DNA from: Chromobacterium alkanivorans
GTDB taxonomy: Bacteria; Pseudomonadota; Gammaproteobacteria; Burkholderiales; Chromobacteriaceae
DNA length: 64,000 nt
Direction of reading: 5' to 3'
Assembly (NCBI RefSeq): GCF_016937655.1
Contig: NZ_JAFHKL010000008.1
Location: 186,001 to 250,000 of the forward strand
The position numbers and the translations under genes were made by a program. Positions 52,841-60,863 of this stretch are shown here, one piece after another. Under the pieces are notes generated by a model. The model worked only from the letters and a program-made list of their open reading frames with translations, was not told where the DNA came from and searched no databases. Numbering within the stretch: position 1 is the stretch's first letter; every line of letters starts with the position of its first letter.

Positions 52841-53802
52841 GCGCGCGGATCGCGGAGCGCGCGATGGCGGCGCTGGGCCGCTCCGGGGCCGGCGCGCGCG
52901 CGACGCGCGTCGGCGGCGGCCGGGCCAGCGAAGTGTTTCTGGTGCAGGGAGGCGACCGCGAGCTCATCGCTTACTGGCTGCCTGAGGGCGGCGCGCGCGA
53001 GGCGAGGCGCCGCTTCGCGCTGCTTGAGCGGCTGGCCGGCCAGTTCCGGCTGGCGCCCAGGCCGCTGGCGGTCGACGACGGCGAAGACGCCGCCCTGTTG
53101 CTGGTCGAAAAGCTGGACGGCGTCGCGCCTGCCGCCTGCGGGCAGCTCGCGCCGGACGCCGTGCGCCGGCTCGCGGAAAACTTCATCGCGACGCTGGCGA
53201 GCCTGCATGCGCTGGAGGTCGCGCCGGCCGACCGGCCTCCCGACTATCTGCGCCGCATCCTGGGCGAGTGGCGGCGGCGCTGGAACGCGGAGGAGGCGGG
53301 CGAGGCGCTGGACGCGGATTTCCGCGCGGCGGCCGACTGGCTGACGGCGCGGCTGCCCGAGACCGAGCCCGCCGCCTGGCTGCACAACGACTACAAGCTG
53401 GACAACATCCTCGTCGATCCGGGCGATCCCGCGCGCGTGGTGGGCGTCGTCGATTGGGAGCTGGCCGCCGTCGGCCATCCGCTGGCCGACCTCGGCGCCG
53501 CGCTCGCCTACTGGATAGAGGGCCGGGATTCTTCGCTGCTGCGGCTGGACGCGCCGGGACCAAGCTGCGCGCCGGGCGCGCCGACGCGCGCGGCGCTGGT
53601 GGACCTGTACGCGGCCGCGGCCGGGCGCGAAGTGCCGTCTCCCGCCTACTGGTACGCCTACGGCCTGCTGCGGCTCGCCGTGATCACTCAGCAACTGGCG
53701 CTGCGGCGCCGCGACGAAGGGCTGCGCGTGCCGCGCGCCAAGCTGATCGTGCGCTGGCTGCTGGACCGCGCGGCGGAAGCCTGCGGCGGCGGCCGGCTGT
53801 GA
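52837..53802 (+). CDS. depG: DepG: APH/ACAD10-11-type phosphotransferase
   Basis: 321 residues, GTG start inside the depF stop. Aminoglycoside-phosphotransferase fold: catalytic loop HNDYKLDN (183-190) and metal-binding VVDWELAAVGHPLADLG (Asp206). The DWEL-x-x-xG-x-PLxDL block is characteristic of the kinase branch found fused to or beside acyl-CoA dehydrogenases (ACAD10/11, LvaA), not of antibiotic-resistance enzymes. It is therefore likely to phosphorylate a hydroxyl on an acyl or carrier-bound intermediate. Self-resistance seems less likely. No signal peptide. Confidence 0.88.
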   Translation: MSARIAERAMAALGRSGAGARATRVGGGRASEVFLVQGGDRELIAYWLPEGGAREARRRFALLERLAGQFRLAPRPLAVDDGEDAALLLVEKLDGVAPAACGQLAPDAVRRLAENFIATLASLHALEVAPADRPPDYLRRILGEWRRRWNAEEAGEALDADFRAAADWLTARLPETEPAAWLHNDYKLDNILVDPGDPARVVGVVDWELAAVGHPLADLGAALAYWIEGRDSSLLRLDAPGPSCAPGAPTRAALVDLYAAAAGREVPSPAYWYAYGLLRLAVITQQLALRRRDEGLRVPRAKLIVRWLLDRAAEACGGGRL

Positions 53803-53852
53803 CCGTCGCCCGCGCGCCGTCCCACCCATTTGAGACCAAGGACACCCAAGTC

Positions 53853-54758
53853 ATGCATTCCGATACTTCCCCAAGCTTCTTCGACGTCGTCGTGATCGGC
53901 GGCAGTCACGCCGGACAATCCGCCTCGCTGCAGATCGCGCGCGCGCGCCGCCGCGTGCTGGTGATAGACGCCGGCGCGCGCCGCAACCGCTTCGCCGCCC
54001 AATCTCACGGCGTGATCGGCCAGGACGGACGCTCGCCCGACGCGATCGCCGCGGATGGCAAGGCGCAGCTGCTCGCCTATCCCAACGCGCAATGGCGGGC
54101 GGACGCCGTGGTCCGGGCGCAGCGGACCGACGCCGGCTTCGCGCTCCGCTGCGCCTCCGGACAAGACTACGGCGCGCGCCAGCTGGTGCTGGCCTTCGGC
54201 GTGGTGGACGAACTGCCGGAACTGGAAGGCCTCAGCGAGCGCTGGGGGCTGAGCGTGTTCCACTGCCCTTACTGCCACGGCTACGAACTGGACCGCGGCC
54301 GCATCGGCGTGCTCGGCGGCGACGCCTTGTCCTATCTGTCGGCGATGCTGATGCCGGAATGGGGACCGACCGTGTTCCTGACCGACGGCGGCTTCGAACC
54401 GGACGAGGAGCAGCGCGAGGCGCTGGCGCGGCGGGGCGTCGAGATCGTGCGCGAGCGGATCGCGCGCATCGTCGACCGCGCCACCGTCGAACTCGCCGAC
54501 GGGCGCCGGCTTGAGTTCGACGGCCTGTTCACGATGAACCGCATCCGGCTGTCCAGCCCCGTCGCGGAGCAGCTGGGCTGCGCGATCGAGGAGGGGCCGC
54601 TGGGGCCTTATGTGCGGACCGACGACGCGATGGAGACTTCGACGCCCGGCGTGTTCGCCTGCGGCGACATCACGCACCGCGGCGGCACCGTGGCGCTGGC
54701 CATCGGCAACGGCGCGTTGGCGGGCATCGCCGCGCATCGCAAGCTGGTGTTCGCCTGA
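53853..54758 (+). CDS. depH: DepH: FAD-dependent dithiol oxidase forming the disulfide
   Basis: 301 residues, thioredoxin-reductase-like. FAD site VVIGGSHAGQS (13-23), redox pair CPYC at 138-141, and the C-terminal FAD motif GVFACGDITHRGG. Published work on FK228 shows DepH makes the final disulfide between the Cys thiol and the heptenoyl thiol; related enzymes are GliT and HlmI. Fifty bases separate it from depG, with only a weak AAGGA upstream. It may also protect the cell by keeping the product in the oxidised prodrug form, as with GliT. Confidence 0.95.
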   Translation: MHSDTSPSFFDVVVIGGSHAGQSASLQIARARRRVLVIDAGARRNRFAAQSHGVIGQDGRSPDAIAADGKAQLLAYPNAQWRADAVVRAQRTDAGFALRCASGQDYGARQLVLAFGVVDELPELEGLSERWGLSVFHCPYCHGYELDRGRIGVLGGDALSYLSAMLMPEWGPTVFLTDGGFEPDEEQREALARRGVEIVRERIARIVDRATVELADGRRLEFDGLFTMNRIRLSSPVAEQLGCAIEEGPLGPYVRTDDAMETSTPGVFACGDITHRGGTVALAIGNGALAGIAAHRKLVFA

Positions 54759-54804
54759 GGCGCGCGGCGGCGCGCCTTCCTTTCTATTCACCGGAAATCG
54801 ATCA

Positions 54805-55719
54805 ATGAGCTGGCAAAACGTATGTTTCTCGTGGCTGTTGCGCAGAACGGCCAAATCCCTGACCCGCAAACCAGGCCTGACCGCCGAGGAAATGCGGACG
54901 CGCAGCGCGAAATGGGCGCGCGGCGAGGTTAAACCGCCGCGCGGATGGCGGGTGCGCAAGCTGGACGCGCGGGCGCTGCGCGGCGAGTGGATAGAGCCGG
55001 AGTCCGCCGCGCGGCGCGAGGCGGCCGGCCGGGTCATCCTGTATCTACACGGCGGCGGCTATTGCTTCTGCTCCCCGCTGACCCACCGCGGCGTGGCCGC
55101 CGCGCTGGCGGTGGAGGCGGACGCGCGCGCGTTTTCGCTCGACTATCGGCTGGCGCCGGAACATCCCTTCCCTGCCGCCGTCGACGACGCGCTGGCGGCG
55201 TATCAGGCGCTGTTGGACGAGGGCGTGGCGCCCGGCTGCATCGTGGTCGCCGGCGATTCGTCCGGGGGCGGGCTGGCGCTCGCGCTGCTGCTGTCGCTGC
55301 GCGACGCGGGCGCGCCGTTGCCGGCCGGCGCGGTCTTGTTCTCGCCGTGGACGGACCTGGCGGCGACCGGGGCGTCGCTGGAGGCGAACGACGCGTCCGA
55401 CGTGATGCTGTCGGCCGTCGCGGTGAGGAATTTCTCGCGTTATTACCTCGGCGACGCCGCGGCCGACCATCCGATCGCCTCGCCGCTCTACGGCGAGTAC
55501 GCTGGCCTGCCCGATCTGTTCATCCAGGCCAGCGACAGCGAGGTGTTGCTGGACGACGCCGCGCGCGTGGCCCGCAAAGCGAGCGCGGCCGGCGTTGCGG
55601 TGGACTTCAAGGTGTGGCGGCGGCTGCCGCACGCATGGGCGACCTTGGCGCCGATGTTGCCGGAGGCGCGAGCGGCGATCAGAGAAGCCGGCGGCTTCGT
55701 CCGCAAGGTGGCGTCGTGA
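54805..55719 (+). CDS. depI: DepI: HSL-family esterase/lipase
   Basis: 304 residues of the hormone-sensitive-lipase alpha/beta hydrolase family: oxyanion-hole HGGG (82-85), nucleophile in GDSSGG (Ser152), Asp in ASDSEVLLDD and His in RLPHAW. No signal peptide, so cytoplasmic. Its step is unknown. It could remove an acyl group put on by the DepA FAAL domain or clear misformed esters. It lies 46 bases after depH and overlaps depJ by GTGA. Confidence 0.9.
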   Translation: MSWQNVCFSWLLRRTAKSLTRKPGLTAEEMRTRSAKWARGEVKPPRGWRVRKLDARALRGEWIEPESAARREAAGRVILYLHGGGYCFCSPLTHRGVAAALAVEADARAFSLDYRLAPEHPFPAAVDDALAAYQALLDEGVAPGCIVVAGDSSGGGLALALLLSLRDAGAPLPAGAVLFSPWTDLAATGASLEANDASDVMLSAVAVRNFSRYYLGDAAADHPIASPLYGEYAGLPDLFIQASDSEVLLDDAARVARKASAAGVAVDFKVWRRLPHAWATLAPMLPEARAAIREAGGFVRKVAS

Positions 55720-56480
55720 GCCGCGCGTGGACGCCGGCGCCGGGCGGCGCCTGGGTGGACGCCGCGCCGGCGGGCCGGCAGGCGGCGCTGCGCCTGTTCT
55801 GCTTTCCGTACGCGGGCGGCGGCGCGGCGGTGTTCCGGGGCTGGGCGGAGCGGCTGCCGGCCGCGGTCGATGTCCGGCCCATGCATCCGCCGGGGCGGGG
55901 GAAGCGGTTTCACGATGCGCTGCGCTATTGTCTGGATCAGCTGGCCGACGAGGCGACGGACGCGCTCGCGCCGCTGCTGGACCGGCCTTACGCCTTGTTC
56001 GGCCACAGCATGGGCGCGAGCCTGGCGTTCGAGGTGGCCCAGCGGGCGCAGGCGCGAGGCCTGCCGGCGCCGGCGTGCCTGATCGTTTCGGGGCGCGCGG
56101 CTCCGCATCTGCCGGCGAGGGATAAGCCTATCCACGCTTTGCCGGACGAGTTGTTCCTGGACGAAGTGATGAGAATGAACGGCACGCCGCCCGAGGTGCT
56201 GGAGCACCCCGAGCTGGTCAAGCTGATGCTGCCGGTGCTGCGCGCCGATTTCGAGGCGATAGAAAGCTATCGTCCCGAACCGCGTCCGCCGTTGAACTGC
56301 CGCATCGTCGCTCTCGGCGGCAGCGAGGAAGAGGGCGGCGCCGAGGCGACGGCGTCATGGCGCGGCTACAGCACCTGCGGCTTTCGCGGCGAAATGATGC
56401 CCGGCGACCACTTCTTCCTGAACGGCAGGCCCGAGAGCCTGTTCGCGCTGCTGAACGAGGAGCTTGGCCGCGCTTTGTGA
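55716..56480 (+). CDS. depJ: DepJ: type II thioesterase
   Basis: 254 residues, GTG start within the depI stop. TEII features: FCFPYAGGGAAVFRGW at the start, nucleophile GHSMGA (Ser98) and a terminal PGDHFFL His. These enzymes remove wrong or stalled groups from carrier proteins, which is useful here where malonyl transfer comes from a fatty-acid AT and one NRPS module has no A domain. Last gene of the dep run. Confidence 0.93.
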   Translation: MSRAWTPAPGGAWVDAAPAGRQAALRLFCFPYAGGGAAVFRGWAERLPAAVDVRPMHPPGRGKRFHDALRYCLDQLADEATDALAPLLDRPYALFGHSMGASLAFEVAQRAQARGLPAPACLIVSGRAAPHLPARDKPIHALPDELFLDEVMRMNGTPPEVLEHPELVKLMLPVLRADFEAIESYRPEPRPPLNCRIVALGGSEEEGGAEATASWRGYSTCGFRGEMMPGDHFFLNGRPESLFALLNEELGRAL

Positions 56481-56500
56481 GGGCCGGCCCGCGGAGTGTT

Positions 56501-56662
56501 AGAACGTGTTTACGATCTCGCGAGCTAAGGCGAGACAAGGCGAGACAAGGCGAGACAAGGCGAAAACGGCTGAGAAAGCGGAATGTACAAGTGGTACATG
56601 AGCATTTCGAAGCCGGTTTCAACGCCGTATCGCCGACGCGCAGCAGATCGTAAACAGGTTCT
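56501..56662. mobile_element. MITE-like element with 18-base terminal inverted repeats
   Basis: The left end AGAACGTGTTTACGATCT and right end AGATCGTAAACAGGTTCT are inverted copies with one mismatch. The 162-base interior has no transposase, but has a small tandem repeat and a TGTAC/GTACA hairpin. It lies exactly between depJ and the VOC gene, and its right end touches the VOC stop codon. The size and structure fit a MITE or a palindromic repeat unit. Confidence 0.62.
56527..56567 (+). repeat. short tandem repeat, 10-base unit
   Basis: AAGGCGAGAC occurs three times in a row, followed by a degenerate fourth unit. It lies inside the MITE-like element. Confidence 0.93.
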
Positions 56663-57027
56663 TATAGGTTCTGGCCGACGCGCCACAGCACGCCGGAAGG
56701 ATCGTGCAGGCAGAAGTCGCGCATGCCCCAGGGCTGGTCCACAAGCGGGCCGATCTTGGCCGGATAGCGCTCGGCGATGCCCTGTTCCAGCCATTGGCGG
56801 TGCCAGGCGTCGACATCGTCCACCAGCAGGTGCAACACCAGGTTTTCCGCCAGCTGAGGGTGATAGAAGTCTTGCAGCAGGAAGCTGCACTGGCCGTGGA
56901 CGAAGTAGCTGACGCCGTGGCCGTCCGATTTTTGCTCGAAGCCCAGATCGGCGTAAAAGCGCTGCGACAGCGCGTAGTCGCGGGCGGGCACGAAGACTTT
57001 GATTTCAATGCTGCGCAATTGGGACAC
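56662..57027 (-). CDS. VOC-family (glyoxalase/bleomycin-resistance-like) protein
   Basis: 121 residues with one beta-alpha-beta-beta-beta repeat pair: IEIKVFVPARDYALSQRFYADLGF at the start and DFCLHDPSGVLWRV at the end, the normal VOC outline. Candidate metal ligands (His/Glu) are incomplete, so it could be a binding protein more than an enzyme. GTG start with AAGGAG upstream. A terminator separates it from oxyR. A resistance role for the dep product is possible but has no support beyond position. Confidence 0.82.
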   Translation of the reverse strand: MSQLRSIEIKVFVPARDYALSQRFYADLGFEQKSDGHGVSYFVHGQCSFLLQDFYHPQLAENLVLHLLVDDVDAWHRQWLEQGIAERYPAKIGPLVDQPWGMRDFCLHDPSGVLWRVGQNL

Positions 57028-57053
57028 GGCGGAACTCCTTGCGGCGGATGGTC

Positions 57054-57089
57054 GGAAAAAAACCGCTGCGGCGGAGGCGCGCAGCGGTT
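57054..57089 (-). terminator. Rho-independent terminator after oxyR
   Basis: On minus, AACCGCTGCG and CGCAGCGGTT pair around a 9-base loop, followed by seven T. Confidence 0.88.
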
Positions 57090-57109
57090 GCTTGGGTTTG
57101 AGGGCCGGC

Positions 57110-58048
57110 TTATTGCGCCGGCGTTTCGCCTTCCAGCATGGAAACGCCTTCCAGCCCGGAGCGGAACACCGCTTGCTGCAGGGTGTCGATCGCCTTCTTG
57201 CGGAAGAACTGCTTGCGCGTCACCAGCAGCACGCGGCGCTGCGGCGCCGGCGTCTTGAACGGCACCACCGACAGCAGGGACTCGTCGGTGGGGCCTATCG
57301 AGGTGGACGGCATCACGGTGACGCCCATGCCGCTGGCCACCATATGGCGTATGGTGTTGAGCGAGCTGCCTTGCAGATTGGCCGCCAGCGTGCCGCCGTG
57401 GCTCTGGCGGCTGGCCAGATCGCTGCAGGCCTGCAGCACCTGATCGCGGAAGCAATTGCCCTGGGTCAGCAGCAAGACGCTTTCGTCGGCCAGCTGATTG
57501 GCGGCGATGGCGCCCAGCTTTTCCCAGGGATGGCCCTTGGGCGTGGCGACGACGAAGGGTTCGTCGTACAAGGGGCTGGCCACGGTGCCGGCCTCGTCGA
57601 AGGGGTCGGCGACGATGATGGCGTCCACCTCGCCGCGCTTGAGCATTTCCGACAGCCGGGAGGTGTAGTTCTCCTCCAGGATCAGCGGCATGTCCGGCGC
57701 CAGGATGCGCAGCGCCGGGATCAGCCGCGGCAGCAGATAGGGGCTGATGGTGAAAATCACCCCCAGCTTCAGCGGGCCGACCAGTTCGTTCTGGTGCTCG
57801 CCGGCCAGCCGCTTGACGGTCTCGGCCTCCTCCAGCACGCGTTGCGACTGCTCGATGATGCGCTCGCCGATCTCGGTGACGCTGACTTCCTGGCCGCCGC
57901 GCTCAAACAGCGTGACGCCCAGTTCGTCCTCAAGCTTCTTGATGGCGATGGACAGCGTCGGCTGGCTGACGAAGCAGCTTTGCGCGGCGCGGCCGAAGTG
58001 GCGCTCCCGCGCCACCGCGACGATATAGCGAAGTTCGGTCAGCGTCAT
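57110..58048 (-). CDS. oxyR: OxyR-type LysR regulator, probable DepR
   Basis: 312 residues. LysR helix-turn-helix at 1-60 (LRYIVAVARERHFGRAA). The peroxide-sensing cysteines are at exactly the E. coli positions, Cys199 (GNCFRDQ) and Cys208. It should therefore be a true redox-sensing OxyR. The redefined FK228 cluster includes an OxyR-type pathway regulator called depR; this gene next to the cluster is the natural candidate, though I identify it from memory of that work. The start is 3 bases from the minE stop, so it is probably transcribed with minCDE. Confidence 0.9.
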   Translation of the reverse strand: MTLTELRYIVAVARERHFGRAAQSCFVSQPTLSIAIKKLEDELGVTLFERGGQEVSVTEIGERIIEQSQRVLEEAETVKRLAGEHQNELVGPLKLGVIFTISPYLLPRLIPALRILAPDMPLILEENYTSRLSEMLKRGEVDAIIVADPFDEAGTVASPLYDEPFVVATPKGHPWEKLGAIAANQLADESVLLLTQGNCFRDQVLQACSDLASRQSHGGTLAANLQGSSLNTIRHMVASGMGVTVMPSTSIGPTDESLLSVVPFKTPAPQRRVLLVTRKQFFRKKAIDTLQQAVFRSGLEGVSMLEGETPAQ

Positions 58049-58051
58049 GGC

Positions 58052-58309
58052 TCAGCGCTGGTGCTCCGGCAACACGATATTGACTTCCAGCACTTCGAAG
58101 TCGTCCTGGCGCTCCACTTGCACCTTGATGTCGTCCAGATTGACCGCCACGTATTTGGAGATCACTTCCATCAGTTCGCGCTGCAGCGCCGGCAGATAGT
58201 CCGGCGCGCTGCGGCCGTTGCGTTCGTGGGCCAGGATGATTTGCAGACGTTCTCTGGCAATGGCCGCGGTTTTCTGGCGCTTGCCAAAGATCATTTCGAT
58301 CAGGGACAT
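58052..58309 (-). CDS. minE: cell division topological specificity factor MinE
   Basis: 85 residues. MinD-contact segment [15 protein letters not shown], then the topological specificity domain ending [10 protein letters not shown]-like. GAGGTTAAG precedes ATG. Works with MinD to produce pole-to-pole oscillation. Third gene of the minCDE operon. Confidence 0.96.
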   Translation of the reverse strand: MSLIEMIFGKRQKTAAIARERLQIILAHERNGRSAPDYLPALQRELMEVISKYVAVNLDDIKVQVERQDDFEVLEVNIVLPEHQR

Positions 58310-58312
58310 GAC

Positions 58313-59125
58313 TTAACCTCCAAAGAGGCGTTTCAGGATGCCCACTTTGGGGGCGTCGAGGAAACGCATCGGGCGCTCTTCGCCCAGGAAACGCGCCACC
58401 ACGTCGGAATAGGCGTCGGCAACGTCCGAGCCTTTCAGGTGGATGGCCGGGGTGCCGGAGTTGGAGGCTTGCAGAACGGTCTGCGACTCCGGAATCACGC
58501 CCAGCAGCGGCACGCGCAGAATCTCCTTCACGTCGTCCACCGACAGCATTTCGCCCTTGTCGACGCGGCCGGCGGAGTAGCGGGTGATCAGCAGGTGCTC
58601 CTTGACCGGCTCGCGGCTTTCTTCCGCGCGCTTGGACTTGGAGGACAGAATGCCCAGGATGCGGTCGGAATCGCGCACCGAGGAGACTTCCGGATTGGTG
58701 ACGATCAGCGCTTCGTCGGCGAAGTACAGCGCCATCAGCGCGCCTTTCTCAATGCCGGCCGGCGAGTCGCAGACGATGTATTCGAAGCCGGCTTCGGCCA
58801 GGTCCTTCAACACCTTCTCCACGCCGTCCAGCGTCAAGGCGTCTTTGTCGCGGGTTTGCGAGGCGGGGATGATGTAGAGGTTGTCGCAGTTCTTGTCCTT
58901 GATCAGCGCCTGGTTCAGGCTGGCTTCGCCGTTGACGACATTGATCAGGTCATAGACCACGCGGCGTTCGCAACCCATGATCAGGTCCAGGTTGCGCAGG
59001 CCGACGTCGAAGTCGATGACGACGGTTTTGTGACCGCGCAACGCCAGGCCGGAGGAGAAGCTGGCACTGGTAGTGGTTTTACCGACGCCACCCTTGCCGG
59101 ACGTCACAACGATGATTTTTGCCAC
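58313..59125 (-). CDS. minD: septum site-determining ATPase MinD
   Basis: 270 residues, GTG start with AAAGGGA upstream. Deviant Walker A GKGGVGKTT (residues 10-18), DFDVGLRNLD, and the C-terminal amphipathic membrane-targeting helix (GILKRLFGG). The 3-base gap to minE shows coupling. Confidence 0.98.
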   Translation of the reverse strand: MAKIIVVTSGKGGVGKTTTSASFSSGLALRGHKTVVIDFDVGLRNLDLIMGCERRVVYDLINVVNGEASLNQALIKDKNCDNLYIIPASQTRDKDALTLDGVEKVLKDLAEAGFEYIVCDSPAGIEKGALMALYFADEALIVTNPEVSSVRDSDRILGILSSKSKRAEESREPVKEHLLITRYSAGRVDKGEMLSVDDVKEILRVPLLGVIPESQTVLQASNSGTPAIHLKGSDVADAYSDVVARFLGEERPMRFLDAPKVGILKRLFGG

Positions 59126-59151
59126 AGTCGATCCCTTTGAATAATGGCTTG

Positions 59152-59883
59152 TTACTCGCCGAGCGCGGTCATGACCAGGCGCTCGTTCTCAAGATAGATT
59201 TGAGTCGGCTTGCCCAGAATGCTCTCGGGCAAGGCTTGTTCGATAGTTCGATAGACCCCGGCGATGGACACCAGTTCGGCCTCCATGCTGCGGGCGAAAA
59301 TGCGGGCGCCGGCGTTGCCGCGCGCGCCGGCGAGGGCGCGGCCGCGCAGGGGCGCGTAGATGTGGATGTTGCCGTCGGCGATGACTTCCGCGCCGGCGCT
59401 GACCATGGCCAGCACGATCAGGTCGCAGCCCTTGGCGTAGATTTGCTGACCGGCGCGCACCGGGCGGTCGACGATCATCGCGCCGCTGGCCGGGGCCGGC
59501 TCGGGCGCCGCGGGCTTGTCGGCGGGTTCCGGCGCGTTCTGCGCCGAGCGCGGCGGCGTGGCGCTGCTGGTGTAGGCGAGGCCGAACTGGCTGGCGACGC
59601 CGGCCAGCGCGGTGCTGGGGTGGCGCAGGGCCACCGCGCGGATGCCGCGGCGGCTGAGCATGGGCAGCAGGCGGCCGTAGTCCAGTTCCGTCGGGGCGGG
59701 CAGGGCCTCCACGTCGAGAACGAAGGCTTCGACCGGCGCGTCGTGGCCGGTGCCGAAGCGCGCGTCCAGCGCCTGGCTCAGTTCGTCCAGATCGTCGGTG
59801 CGCAGCAAGAGCGCCAGCAGGTCCAGGCTGGCGGATTTTATGTCGAATGCGTTGGCCGCAGGGCTCATTGTACTTGGCTTCAT
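59152..59883 (-). CDS. minC: septum site-determining protein MinC
   Basis: 243 residues. N-terminal FtsZ-inhibiting domain, a Pro/Ala-rich linker (about 110-135), and the C-terminal beta-helical domain with the repeat VRAGQQIYA, GAEVIADGNIHIYAPLRGRALAG. Blocks FtsZ rings away from mid-cell. An ATG five codons later is also possible; neither has a clear ribosome-binding site. Confidence 0.96.
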   Translation of the reverse strand: MKPSTMSPAANAFDIKSASLDLLALLLRTDDLDELSQALDARFGTGHDAPVEAFVLDVEALPAPTELDYGRLLPMLSRRGIRAVALRHPSTALAGVASQFGLAYTSSATPPRSAQNAPEPADKPAAPEPAPASGAMIVDRPVRAGQQIYAKGCDLIVLAMVSAGAEVIADGNIHIYAPLRGRALAGARGNAGARIFARSMEAELVSIAGVYRTIEQALPESILGKPTQIYLENERLVMTALGE

Positions 59884-60111
59884 GTAGATAGATTTATTCT
59901 ATGGGGCGAGTGTACTGGGTTGCTGACGGGCTTTCAATGGCGTTGCTCGGCTTGGGGCCAAAAGGCCGAAATCGGCCGGCGCAACGGGCTTGGGCGCTGG
60001 CAAGTGTTGCAATTGCGGGAATCGCCGCGCAATGAGAAAGGTAAGGGCGTCGTTGTAATGTCTTTGGAATGTTTGTGTTGCAAAAATTCATGAAAAATAG
60101 TGGTTTAGCGG

Positions 60112-60127
60112 CTTGTGCGTTGCAACA
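60112..60127. promoter_or_regulatory. PhaR-like site 1 upstream of the phasin gene
   Basis: CTTGTGCGTTGCAACA, a TTGTGC-N3-GCAACA near-palindrome, lies just upstream of the -35 and matches the element before the FabG/PhaB-like gene (414-428). Confidence 0.5.
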
Positions 60128-60132
60128 TTTTC

Positions 60133-60161
60133 TTGACTCGAGAAAAGCGACCCGCCACAAT
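60133..60161 (+). promoter_or_regulatory. candidate phasin promoter
   Basis: TTGACT, 17 bases, CACAAT. Start would fall near 60168, giving a leader of about 80 bases. Flanked on both sides by PhaR-like sites. Confidence 0.6.
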
Positions 60162-60167
60162 GGCAAT

Positions 60168-60182
60168 TGTTGCGATGCAACA
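60168..60182. promoter_or_regulatory. PhaR-like site 2, perfect palindrome at the phasin start site
   Basis: TGTTGC-GAT-GCAACA, six-base arms with a three-base centre, at the predicted transcription start. The layout suggests repression that is relieved when PHA granules titrate PhaR. Confidence 0.55.
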
Positions 60183-60249
60183 TCATGAGCGCAGGTTAAG
60201 TTCGCTGTCGTTGCTGAGCTGTCAATTTTGGATATTTTTAGGAGTCGTC

Positions 60250-60816
60250 ATGTTTACCACTACTCAAGAATTCTCTGCTCTCGGCCAGTCGCAGTTCGAC
60301 AAGGCCGTGCGTTTCTCCTCCATCGTGCTGGCCGGCGCCGAGCGTCTGGCCGCGCTGCAACTGGATCTGTCGCGCAAGCTGCTGGCCGACAACGCCCAGG
60401 CGATCAAGGCCTTGAGCGAAGCCAAGGATCCCAAGGCTTTCGCCGAGGTGCAGAGCAACCTGGCCCAGCCGTCCATCGATCAAGCCTTCTCCGTGGCGCG
60501 CAATGTCTACGACGCCGCGTTGGCCACCCAGAACGAACTGGCCGCTTTTGTCGAAGAGCAGATCGCCGAAGGCAATCAGACCCTGCTGAGCAATCTGGAC
60601 CGTCTGTCCAAGAACGCGCCGGCCGGTTCCGACGCCGCGGTGTCGGCGCTGAAAAGCCTGGTGAACACTTCCAACGCCGCTTTCGAAAGCGTGTCCAAGA
60701 CCGCCAAGAAAGTCAGCGCGGAAATCGCCGAAGCGAGCGTTGAAGCCGCCACCAACTCCGCCAAGGCCGCCAGCGCCGCTGTCGCCCGCGGCAAGAAGGC
60801 GAGCAGCGCCGTCTGA
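60250..60816 (+). CDS. phaP: phasin (PHA granule-associated protein)
   Basis: 188 residues of the phasin family: an all-helical, amphipathic protein with no Cys or Trp, opening MFTTTQEFSALGQSQFDKAV and carrying long Ala/Lys/Ser-rich repeats at the end (about 150-188). It coats polyhydroxyalkanoate granules and controls their number and size. AGGAG lies six bases before ATG. Own promoter, two operator-like repeats and a terminator. Confidence 0.93.
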   Translation: MFTTTQEFSALGQSQFDKAVRFSSIVLAGAERLAALQLDLSRKLLADNAQAIKALSEAKDPKAFAEVQSNLAQPSIDQAFSVARNVYDAALATQNELAAFVEEQIAEGNQTLLSNLDRLSKNAPAGSDAAVSALKSLVNTSNAAFESVSKTAKKVSAEIAEASVEAATNSAKAASAAVARGKKASSAV

Positions 60817-60834
60817 TTTTCGGCCCTAGTCGTG

Positions 60835-60863
60835 AAAAAAGCCCGCATTCATGCGGGCTTTTT
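60835..60863. terminator. bidirectional terminator between the phasin gene and the convergent gene
   Basis: AAAAAAGCCCGCAT, TC, ATGCGGGCTTTTT: perfect stem with A-run and T-run, serving both strands. Confidence 0.92.

Larger units (their letters stand above)
59884..60249. other. minC / phasin divergent intergenic region
   Basis: 366 bases with no gene. It is less GC-rich than its surroundings and contains several TTGCAA elements (near 60005, 60078, 60121, 60171), the phasin promoter and two operator-like repeats listed separately. The minC promoter must also be here. Confidence 0.7.

Noticed and set aside
52837-53802. DepG as an antibiotic-resistance phosphotransferase
   Set aside because: The DWEL...PLxDL block and coupling to an acyl-CoA dehydrogenase place it in the metabolic ACAD10/11 branch.
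56527-56567. Tandem AAGGCGAGAC units as a CRISPR array
   Set aside because: The units are 10 bases and directly adjacent, with no spacers and no cas genes nearby.
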